A stretch of 64,000 bases of DNA from Coleophoma eucalyptorum (taxonomy: Eukaryota; Ascomycota; Leotiomycetes; Helotiales; Dermateaceae). Each line of letters begins with the position of its first letter. Positions within the stretch are counted from its first letter, which is position 1. The stretch lies in contig JALRME010000007.1 of assembly GCA_026120035.1 (NCBI GenBank), forward strand, positions 1,116,001 to 1,180,000. Reading direction: 5' to 3'. Under the pieces are notes generated by a model. That model did no database searches, was not told where the DNA came from, and saw only the letters and a list, made by a program, of their open reading frames with translations. Shown piece by piece: positions 23,641-32,704 of the stretch. The translations under genes were made by a program, and so were the position numbers.

Positions 23641-23712
23641 GCCCTCGTAGCTCAATGGTAGAGCGCGTCACTAGTAATGACGAGGTTGCCGGTTCGATTC
23701 CGTCCGAGGGCA
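23641..23712 (+). tRNA. tRNA-Thr, anticodon AGU
   Basis: A 72-base cloverleaf can be folded directly. The acceptor stem GCCCTCG pairs with CGAGGGC, followed by discriminator A. The D stem is GCTC/GAGC and the anticodon stem CGTCA/TGACG encloses loop CTAGTAA, giving anticodon AGU (inosine-modified to read ACU/ACC threonine codons). The internal B box GGTTCGATT is present and no intron is seen. The T stem GCCGG/CCGTC has one C-T mismatch. CCA is not encoded, as normal for eukaryotes. Confidence 0.95.
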
Positions 23713-24194
23713 ATTCACATGATTAATATGTCTCATTTTTTGCAGTTTTATTTAATGAGCTGCTCATTACTGGTTACTAGTGGAAGTTAACTGGATGGAT
23801 AAAGATCTCGTTTTTTTGGCGATGTCGAGGAGGTTCTTTTCCATTTTGGACCTCTTGATGCTCTCTCAGAAACTGCTAGGGTGCTTGGAAGGCAGTATGA
23901 TTCAGTGGAATTGGGAGGGTTCTTTTTGCAATTGTGCACCAGCAGCAAGCATTAAAAGCACAAACGAGTATCCTTTAAGCCTGGCGTGCCTGGCCCCAAG
24001 GGACTGTGTAACAGTAGGTACACTGTAGGCAGTCAGACAGAGAACCACCACGTGACAAGGAAAGGAAGTGGATAATCTGGGGTAGCTATTTTCCGAAAAT
24101 GACGCCTTGCTGATCAGGCACCTAAATTTTTGCACCGCGTCAAACAGCTTTCTCAAGCTCTCAGCCCTACGATGTTCATTTCACATCAACAACC
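23713..24194. other. Spacer between tRNA and RNPS1-like gene
   Basis: The spacer contains the probable Pol III terminator near 23736 and, at the right, the promoter of the RS-RRM gene. Nothing else is recognised. Confidence 0.4.
23736..23741 (+). terminator. Probable RNA polymerase III terminator
   Basis: A run of six T lies 24 bases after the tRNA end, as expected for Pol III termination. Confidence 0.5.
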
Positions 24195-25100
24195 ATGACT
24201 TCAAGATCAGCGAGTCCAACCCGGGGGCGCCCCCGCTCACGATCTGCCACGCCAATGTCTGGTGCTACTCGTTCTCCATCGAGACCTCGCAGAACGATTT
24301 CTCCACGATCTGAAAGTCGATCTCCCCGGCGAAATGGCAGATACCGATCTGAAAGCCGCAGTATAAGCCGCAGTCCAAGCCCGATCAGAAGCACGAAGGT
24401 AACTACCATAAGCCTGTTCTAGTAATCTTACTGACTTGCTTAGGTTGTCATTGAGAAACTCACGAAGAATGTTAATGAAGATCATCTTCGAGAGATCTTT
24501 GGCGCCTATGGCACAATCCGCGATCTCGATATGCCAATAAATAGACAATGTATGTGCAAGCTTCGTCACGATGAATACACTGCTAACAAATTAGTCATGA
24601 CCAATCGTGGCACAGCATATATCCTCTATACCTCTGAAGCTGACGCTGAAGCCGCAATTGCACACATGCACGAATCTCAGATTGATGGTGCGCTAATCAA
24701 TGTGTCAATCGTTCTCCCACGTCGCAAATTCTCACCATCGCCCCCACTCGCGAGAAGAGGTGCCAACTTCGATCCAAGAGGAGCACGCGGAGGACCGTCA
24801 GGCCGTCGCTCACCTAGACCCCGTTCTCCAGGAGGTTTCAGGGGACCAGAGAGGAACCTTGACACTTACCGACCACGATCAGTTTCGAGATCCCGATCAC
24901 CGCGTCGACACAGAACCCGTTCGCGATCGTACTCATCTAGATCGAGATCGCCTCCAAGAAGACGGGGAGGGCGACGGGACAGCCCAGGACGGAATGGAGG
25001 AGGCCGGCGCAGGAGAAGTCCAAGCTACAGTAGCTACAGCAGTTATGACGATCGAAGCAGGAGCAGGAGCCGGACGCGTCGAGACAGACCAAGACGATAA
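24195..25100 (+). CDS. RS-RRM-RS splicing protein, RNPS1-like
   Basis: An SR-related RNA-binding protein resembling human RNPS1, an activator of splicing and peripheral component of the exon junction complex. Three exons (24195-24398, 24444-24549, 24595-25100) encode 271 residues. An N-terminal Arg/Ser domain covers residues 1-68. The single RRM spans about 69-150, with RNP2 at VVIEKLT and RNP1 at RGTAYILY, and the segment IDGALINVSIVLP is typical of RNPS1 and its plant relatives. A long C-terminal tail of RS, RG and GG repeats ends RRDRPRR. Expected location is nuclear speckles or nucleoplasm. Intron 2 (24550-24594) is 45 nt, has no in-frame stop and interrupts the RRM between RNP2 and RNP1. 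The first intron separates the RS domain from the RRM. Confidence 0.88.
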
Positions 25101-25484
25101 GTTTGTAATATATGGGCATTTGATCAGAGCGTGGAGTTGGGGAACGGGTATGGATAGTCATCACATGCTGAAGGTATCAATTACAATAAGGCCTTTCATA
25201 GGTACGAAAGCTATGAATATGAAAATTTTGCATCTGAACAGAGCCAGAAGAGTCTGGACTTCGAACTGGGTGGAGGCATGCAGGTGTTAGAAGGCACGAC
25301 CAGAGTACTTCACGTGAATGGACTTCTTCGATGTTCGTAACCATCTGCTTCAATGCCTTTGCAGCAGCTTTGACAAGATGTTCCCCTAAATGCCTTTATT
25401 TCTACTAATCTTATTTACAAAAACACTTCTCGAAGCCATGGTGCCATTCCCACAAATCACCCATAATTAAGTCTTCTATCGTCC
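25101..25484. other. Short intergenic spacer
   Basis: This holds the 3' end of the RNPS1-like transcript and the promoter of the next gene. No feature is recognised. Confidence 0.4.
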
Positions 25485-26741
25485 ATGAGCCTTCTTTCTC
25501 TAACGTTTTTCAGGTTGGCACCGATACACGACAGAGTCCTCATCACGCCTCCTAAATTACAGCCCGAAAGACCACGAGATCGATCACCAAGCCATGGCTC
25601 ACTATTTGCCCCAGAATTGTTGCGCGGAAGGCCGCGAAGCCTGGGTTCAATCATCACTCCAACATCAGCACGGCTCAGCAAAAACCGATATTCCCTCTGC
25701 GACTTTCCAGATCTTCAATCACTTCCCGCGCTTCCAAACCAGCCCATAGTCTCAGCAGAAAGTAATCCCATCCCGCGAGGATTACAGATTCCAGCACACA
25801 AGACAAATGCGCCTTGGGACGGCGGATTTCCATATCCACCCGTTCTTGATGCGTATGGAATCGAGTCGGGGCAATGGAAGATATTCTGGCAGTCTTGTCT
25901 GAAGGGTTTGGAAAAAAAGACAGCAAGGAGTCTCGCATTCAATGTTGAGAGGATCCTCGATAACGTAGCACGCTGGGATCTAGAGTATTTCAGACCTAGG
26001 GGCTTGTTGATGCGCTGGGACATGCCTGGGGAGCAAGTTTTTGGTTTGGACTTTATGGATCTATATCATGACAAGCATGTTGATAATATATCCTTCAACC
26101 CGCAACCGCTCGTCATCCCAGACGACTCAGAGAGCAAGAGCAAGAGCAAGAGCAAGAGCGTGCGGCGCTGGAAGAAAGCAATCAAAGAGAAGAAAGAATT
26201 TGAGAAGCACCGACAGACAACTAGAGCCTATATGTTCGAGAGCACCCGCGTGGTTCTTGATCACATCAGTGTCCTCGATAACGAAGAAGAAGCATCAAAG
26301 AGGGGGTGGAAAGCCTGGATTCAAGCATGCCATATAGCCGCTAGAGACTACACTGCTGAAGAAATTGAAGCGTATCACGCGATTCAACGAGATAACTTGC
26401 CTTGGGACTTTCAATATTTGCAGAGGAGGCAGAGATGGCCTCCGTCGAAGCAGTTATATTATGATCGCTTCCGCACTATGGTTGTACATACCACCGTAAA
26501 TGGGGATGCGCGGTGGAGGATTCCGATGCATGATGCTATGGATCAGCGGCTGGGGGATTTTAACTTATCTGTCCTGCCGGCGGATAGCATACCGTTTTAT
26601 CTGATTAGATCCTATGACACTGATACTATGTATGGACACCCTCCTTGGATGGGAGGGGATGCCAAGAGAATGAGAGGAAACAACCACAGAGTGAATGGTC
26701 AGGACATGTATACAAACTGTTTGAATCAGGATGTTTCTTGA
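25485..26741 (+). CDS. Uncharacterised protein with SK dipeptide repeat
   Basis: An intronless gene for 418 residues that I cannot assign to a family. The first 120 residues are Pro/Arg/Ser-rich and look disordered. Residues about 120-220 form a Trp- and Tyr-rich globular segment (WDGGFPYPPVLDAYG onward). The motif PDDSESKSKSKSKS is followed by a strongly basic stretch (VRRWKK, then KEKKEFEKHR), which could act as a nuclear signal. A second globular part rich in Trp, Tyr and His follows to about 390. No signal peptide or membrane helix is seen. The length of the open frame and consistent codon use support a real gene. It is convergent with the Cys-rich secreted protein gene. Confidence 0.72.
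   Translation: MSLLSLTFFRLAPIHDRVLITPPKLQPERPRDRSPSHGSLFAPELLRGRPRSLGSIITPTSARLSKNRYSLCDFPDLQSLPALPNQPIVSAESNPIPRGLQIPAHKTNAPWDGGFPYPPVLDAYGIESGQWKIFWQSCLKGLEKKTARSLAFNVERILDNVARWDLEYFRPRGLLMRWDMPGEQVFGLDFMDLYHDKHVDNISFNPQPLVIPDDSESKSKSKSKSVRRWKKAIKEKKEFEKHRQTTRAYMFESTRVVLDHISVLDNEEEASKRGWKAWIQACHIAARDYTAEEIEAYHAIQRDNLPWDFQYLQRRQRWPPSKQLYYDRFRTMVVHTTVNGDARWRIPMHDAMDQRLGDFNLSVLPADSIPFYLIRSYDTDTMYGHPPWMGGDAKRMRGNNHRVNGQDMYTNCLNQDVS
26131..26159 (+). repeat. AGAGCA hexanucleotide microsatellite in coding sequence
   Basis: About five copies of a 6-base unit encode alternating Ser-Lys. Length change by whole units would keep the reading frame and alter only the SK tract. Confidence 0.85.
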
Positions 26742-26943
26742 AAAGAATTCTTTTTATTGGTGCCCGGGCAGGTTGTTAAAAGAGTATCAATTTGGCGTTC
26801 GCCATAATCACCTTTACTGATAGGCTTACACTCCACTGACGAACACCGGATTTCAAATTTAGTTAATGCTCCACATAATTCACATCCTCCGTTCGCCATC
26901 CTCTCTCCAAGCCTAATCCCGGAGAAAGTAAACTTAACTCCCA

Positions 26944-27923
26944 TTAAACCTTTGGTGCGGCCGGAACTGGAGGTGAAAAGGGACAAGGATATGCCAGTGT
27001 ACTCCATTGTGTCTGACAACCAGGACAACCCGTCTGACAGAGAGTCTTGGTCTTTACACCACCACAGCCGCATCCAAGCGTCGCCGTACTGAGGATGATA
27101 CAGTCCGGTGTTAGGCACTGCTTACGTTTCTCACGCTTGTCACGTTTCTCATAGATATGAGGGCATGCATTGGAGTTGTAGACCGTTTTTGTGAAGCAGC
27201 TGTTAGGGGCTGCGGTGCTGACGGTTACTAAGGTCGGCGGGGTGGTTGGGGGTGAAATGGTTTCTGAAGGGCAAAGGCATTTTCGAAACGGTACGCACAC
27301 ACATGGTGGTAATGGTAGAGTTTTGATGGGGGTTGGACTGGGTGTCGGTGCCGGAATAAGGGGACAAGCGCAGGTCTCCCCCGAAGGACAATTACAAGCC
27401 GGAAAACTAGGACTAATCGTAACCGATGGTGGGGTTGGCGTCGGTGCCGTAATGATGGGACAGTTACATTTTTTGCCTTTCGGACAAAAACAAAGCGAAG
27501 GCTTTACTGTCGTGATATCACTTATCGTTGTTGTAGGAATGGCGGTTGGGGCGCATGATGGAAATATCAAACTGTAAGCGGTGGGAGCGATGTAGAAACA
27601 GGGCGTGGTGGGGCAAGGGACGAAGGATGTCGTTGAAGCAATAGTTGTGGGACAGCCGCAGGGGACGGTGATGAATTGATCGTAGATTATGAAGGGAGTT
27701 TCGCAGATGCCGGTTTCCTTGGCACAACTGGACGGAGTTGTCGTTTTGGTTACGGTAGGGCAGCTGATATCACTGAGAGCTGTTGCGGTTGAGGCGCTGA
27801 GGAGGATGGAGAGGCTGGAGGCAGGGAGGGTTAGCTGGATCTATCTGACTATAGCGTAGGTGGGGACGGAGCGTGCGATGCGGACCTTATGAAAAGAAGA
27901 GAACTAGCACGAAGGTTCGCCAT
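26944..27923 (-). CDS. Secreted Cys/Pro-rich modular protein, Kex2-like sites
   Basis: I do not recognise a named family. The main exon, 27814-26944, encodes a Cys-, Pro- and Thr-rich protein. A short first exon (27923-27886) is proposed because it supplies an ATG and a hydrophobic signal-peptide-like segment (ASSLLFISLSILLSAS). Its donor, GTCCGC, is weak, so the start is uncertain. The model gives 302 residues. Three modules of pattern C-X-C-X5-C-X-C occur at residues 121-131, 153-163 and 184-194, about 31-32 residues apart and separated by Pro/Thr linkers. A basic segment with three Lys-Arg pairs (residues 236-243, EKRDKREKR) precedes a second Cys-rich end and resembles Kex2 processing sites. 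It is probably a cell-wall or secreted protein. A role in host interaction would be speculation. Confidence 0.6.
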
Positions 27924-28606
27924 TGTGACTTGAGCGACTAAGTTGTAACTAAGGGTGTAACTAAGGTATGACTAAGGCCGATTCCAAAACTTTGAGGTTT
28001 GCATAGAACGAAGGATCAAGGGACATCAGACGACTTTATGTACCCAGCATCACAACTTAAACACCGAAAGGGGGAAAGGAAACCATGATGCAGATCCTTG
28101 TAGGAAAGCGGCAGGAAAGCTTGTACCTTCAGCCCTAAGTGTAGGAAAAGCTGATTTCAAAAGATTATAGACCGTATAAACGGTTGCCTAAAGGTAGACA
28201 GCAGAGAAGTGGAAAGATGTATTGGAATACGAAGCAAGGAAGCTTTTTGACAGGTTTGTACGTGCCACTTAACCTTTCCCCAAACCGAAGCGGGACTAAC
28301 ACTTAGAGTTGGGTGGGCTCTCGTATTGGTTCAATCCGATCATGCGTAGATCACCAACTTGCTGCTTGCATGCAAGTAGCTTATCCCTCGTCAAGCTCCA
28401 AGACACGGAAAGGGCTACTGGTCATGTAACGTCACAAAACTTGATGAGACGAACGCTGCTGTTCGTATTCATGTTAAAAATATGAAGAGATCGTCACCCA
28501 CATCTCAGGATCAGCTGAAATAGTAGCTCTTTGCTTAAGGTAAGTGCTTATCCACATTCTTCCAAATCCCTCTTACGGCTCGCTTAGACTACGGCCATCG
28601 CTAAAT
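27924..28606. other. Intergenic region
   Basis: This contains the promoter of the Cys-rich gene and the 3' flank of the amine oxidase gene. A short direct repeat (AACTAAGG then AACTAAGG near 27950-27965) is visible. No gene is recognised. Confidence 0.4.
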
Positions 28607-31344
28607 TTACAACTTAGTGTTTTTTTTCGGGTCCAAATCGGGACCTGTGCCCTGCAGGTGAGACGTTGCTGCTTGTTGCACGTCACCAGTCTCATCGCAA
28701 CAGGATTTTGAACCTGGCGCTAAAATAGAGGATTGGTTCTTAGAGCCCGGGACATCAATGGCGGGATTGACAGCGAAGAAATCAGATGGACTGATATGTA
28801 GCTGAAATATCTCAACTGGCATAACAGGCCAATCCTCGGTTCGCGGGTTGTGGGTCAAGCTTTATTGCTGTTAGTGGGTGTTCCGCTATATGATGAGCCC
28901 AATCATCCACTCACCCAAATACGTTCCATATCACAACATCCTCGTTTTCAATATTGTCCTGTCTCGCAACAGCATCCGACACCCCATCAACTTCTTTCTT
29001 GCTCTGGTTGGTAAATTCTCCTCCAGCCCAAAGCTCGCCGTCCTTGTACTTGGTCACCCAAACATGATGCTTAGCAAATTGAGCACGCTTTGCCAAGATA
29101 GAATCTGGATGAGCCAGTAATAACTGGGTAGCGGAAGGAGTGAACTTATAGCTAACAGGTCTGCCGGAAACAGGGTTATGCTTTGATGGATTTGTGATCT
29201 TGATAATCCTGTTGTTGCGCGGCTCCGCATCAATCCACTGAGACTTTGTAATAGGTGTTTGGCGAACCTTGAGCATTATTAGCAACGTTAATTCCAGTGA
29301 TAGGACATAATTTACCTCGTATCCATTTCCAAATGGATTAATCTCTTTGGACATCGGCATGGGGAGGGATTCTTCCATTACAATAGTATTGGCATTTCCA
29401 TCAATGGCTGGATCAATACGAATACAGAAAATATGCTGTCCACGGTTAGATAATGAGTGTCAATGTAGCTAACTTACGCATACCTGATGATTTTGGGCGA
29501 GAGCACCAGCTGAAACGACATTGCCCCATGGAGATGTTTTGCCTGGGTCGATATTTACGACAGAGACAATGCCTGTAGCCCGTGTTTCCACAGATATAGC
29601 ACCCGCTTGATCCAACTTATATGCAAATATGTACTCATAATTGGCTAGGGTGATGATAAACTGTATCACAAGCTCTCGTGAGCGGGTGACAACGGCTCTT
29701 CCAGTTCTGAAATTAGTGTGCTTCCACCCGATACTGCATATATCAGTATATGTATGCTGTGGATTGGAGAGTTTCTTACCCGTTATCTTGCTCGTGCAAA
29801 CACACCACGTTTTTGCTGACTGAAGCACTACCATCTGCTTCTGTCATGACTGCATCAAAATACTGGGAAAGGACTTGCGTCAGTAAGAAATTTTTCAACT
29901 CATTCCAATACCCACCTTGATAGTTCCAAGACAGTCGCAACCTGCCGCATTGTTAAGTTAGAAAAGCCAAATGAAAACTGGAATAACTAACCTAACTCGA
30001 GATTGTTCGCGGCGCGACCCGCTCCAGCATCGCCAAAATCGAAAGCTTGTTTTCGATGGAATGGAGGTCTAGGATCTCCATATGGAACCTGTGCATTTTG
30101 TCAGTACTATCTACAAGAGTTTTACACCGCGCCTGCCCAAAAATTTGAACGGATACTGATTCTGCTTCACGATGGGAGTGAATCTTACAGTCATCTCACT
30201 TAAGCTAAGGCGGTAAAGGATGCTTCGACCATCATACCGCAGATCGTGGAGTGTGGCCCCCTCACGAGGACTGAAGCCAACACGAAAGCGCCATTTTTGC
30301 CACTCTACTAAAGACTCATCGCTGACTTTGAAGGATGGACCATCAGGCTGGATCACATTCAGTGGCTTGAGATCTTGTCTTAGTGGTTGGCCAAGCAGCT
30401 CTGGAAAATATTCTGCTGGTTGGCAGTGATCCAGTATGCTTGTGCTATGGGTACCATAGTTTAATCCGTCCTCCTTTCCACCTGTTGCTAATCTGTCGAC
30501 CCGTACGATCTCGCCTGTAGATGTGTCCAAAACAGGAATAATAGGTAGAGGGTATGCATAATGATTGGAATCCTCGTTCCCTGATCGCGTGTCCCTTGCG
30601 AAACAAAGACCTTGCATATATCGTGGTGCAATTTCGTCCTCGTCGGGTCCTTCAATTTCATGATAGTCAGCGATTGTCAACTGCAAAACTCAATAAGAGG
30701 TATGCACCTCCATAAGGCCATGGATCCACTGTTACTACAAAACCATCTGGAAGTTTGAACTCATCAATAGCCTTTTTGTACAGTGGCGAAGCGAAACAGG
30801 TGTCTGTGAAAGCTCGGAATTCATGCCTGGAAACTATCAGCGGCCGCATGAACGCAAAGATGCCTTTCTCCATTGAAGTAGGATATGGAATTCGAGCAGA
30901 AGAGGTATAGCCAAACCCACAAGAACTCTGCATGTTTACAGGTTGCTCTGCAGCCCTTACTTACGTTGTCAAGGCAGCTTGATGAGGTCTGTCCACGGCT
31001 CTATTTCTGATCTCCTCTCCAGAGTCAAGATCAATCCACGATTCTGTGTATGCGACCTCCTTATTCACGTTAACTACATCGTATTGTGCCTTTGCTATTC
31101 GAGCGGGCCGTGGAGTCTGCGAACTGAGCGTGCCAGAATGTTCGGCATCTAGGAATTGGCATAGCTCCCTTTTCAAGGGCTCTTCCAGAGCAATAGAGCG
31201 AAATAGGATAGCAACATGGCTCCCCCGGAGCTTCAGAATGGACTGGCGAGCGGTCTCACATTCTGCGATTGACAACTGATCGAGAGGGTGGGGCACGGAT
31301 GTCCTCGATCGCAATGGAATCGCGGTAGCTTGGTCTGTAGACAT
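28607..31344 (-). CDS. Copper (topaquinone) amine oxidase
   Basis: A primary-amine oxidase that oxidises amines such as methylamine to aldehyde, ammonia and hydrogen peroxide, allowing amines to serve as nitrogen sources. Ten exons (31344-30965, 30826-30708, 30649-30189, 30088-29992, 29941-29916, 29862-29780, 29733-29484, 29435-29316, 29267-28915, 28859-28607) encode 713 residues, a full-length enzyme. Two N-terminal amine-oxidase domains precede the catalytic domain. The cofactor precursor is Tyr421 in LANYEYIFAYK. Copper ligands are His471 and His473 (NHQHIF) and His633 (GLTHNPRTEDWPVMP). All joins restore family motifs, for instance WPYGG to PDEDE and EMT to VPYGDPR. The C-terminus TKL weakly resembles a peroxisomal PTS1 signal. 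Divergent from the importin gene. Confidence 0.95.
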
Positions 31345-32704
31345 GTCAAACGCGAGCTCGACTGTTCACTGGTAGGTACGCCGGGAGGATAGAAGACGAC
31401 AGTATATCAATGTCTTCAAAGAGTGCTGATGGAAGGCACAGAGAAATGGAAGAGGAGTAGATAGAAGAACTTACCTTACAGAAACCTGGGTGTTGGCGTA
31501 CAAGGAGATTAAAGCCTGCCCCTCATCACTCAAGTCACGATAAGCTTACACTTGCTTACACCTGACCAGATTTAGAAGGTGCAAGCGAGTAGTGAGTGAC
31601 ATGTGCCGAGCTGGTATAGACGCGCGAGGAATGACGCTTAGATGGACAGGTAGCTATTTACCTTGAGAAGTCCCTGTGTGTTGACCCTTGTAACTCCATG
31701 CTATCCTCTCTTCACAGAGAGGATGTGGAAACTTTGTGTGGGATACTTGAAGTGCCTTGCGTAATCGAAGCCGACCCGACACCTCAGTGCTGCATTTTTA
31801 TTTTGGCGCACACACGTGACCAGAAGTATTGCCGGCTGGCTTCAAGCTCTCTTACATTGTAGATTTCTGTAACAATGAAGGGTATCTAGCCTGTCAACCA
31901 ACGTTGTGATATTTTAACCTACCCTAATCCTAATTCTGACGTGCGATAATCGACACCCAACGAGGTCCGACAAGGCTGTGTGGCCTTTTGAGCCTCGAGC
32001 ATGTCGTGCATTTGGGACGAGGATTGAGTAATCTGAAAATGGCGTCTGATGGCGGGGTTATCCTGGGTACCTTTTAATTGTGCGTATGGGGGTAACTATG
32101 CTCTCCTTTCTTCTGGATTTTCAGGGCTCAGGCGAGCTTTGCGAGTTAGATCCTGTCTTTTCCTTTCGACCTGGTTTGCAAACCATACAATGTGCCAGAT
32201 GAAAATCAAATCTACATGCAAGAGTCGTGAATTACTCTCCTGGTAGACGGGGGAGTTGGGTGCGGTGCGTGCGCGCGCTCTTCGTTGTTTGCTTGCTGTA
32301 TCTTGTGAAGAAAGCTTATCGCAAGCCTAAGCTCTGTCATATGTTTCTGCCGTGAATGCAGGACACCAAGTAGCAAATAACGTATGGATATATCTCAGAT
32401 CAGCGATCATTAAATATACCAGGAGCCAAAAATTCAAGAGCCAAGAGACAAAAGATAGGAGACACAAGACCCGGCATCCTTCGACAGCAGAAAGTAGGAG
32501 TTGCATGCAGCACCTTGGACAGGCAGCGTCTTTTCTCTGCATCAGCAAACTTCCTGACCGCCTCGCTTAAGCCCACCCTATCGAGGCTAAGAAATATTCA
32601 GCCATCATACTCGTCTCGTTCACGCTTTTGTTGTTTTTCGGCCTTGCTTATAAGACGACCTACAGAATCATCCATACGCTGTCTGCCCGCATGCAACCGT
32701 AGAG
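31345..32704. promoter_or_regulatory. Divergent promoter region, amine oxidase and importin
   Basis: These 1.36 kb separate two start codons pointing away from each other. No coding frame is convincing. A short inverted repeat, ATCCTCTCTTCACAGAGAGGAT, lies near 31712-31733. Which elements serve which gene cannot be told. Confidence 0.4.

Noticed and set aside
24700..25290. 196-codon frame overlapping the RNPS1-like gene
   Set aside because: It is an alternative reading of the RS-rich tail, and the repetitive Arg/Ser codons open other frames.
28300..28360. B-box-like GGTTCAATCC as a tRNA
   Set aside because: No acceptor or anticodon stem can be folded around it.
30089..30188. Apparent extension of the amine oxidase after EMT
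   Set aside because: Joining EMT directly to VPYGDPR matches the family, so this stretch is an intron.
30667..30933. Reading the amine oxidase N-terminus straight through from 30933
   Set aside because: Residues between the ALTT and HEFRAFTD segments are intron. Splicing 30965 to 30826 restores the family sequence and frame.
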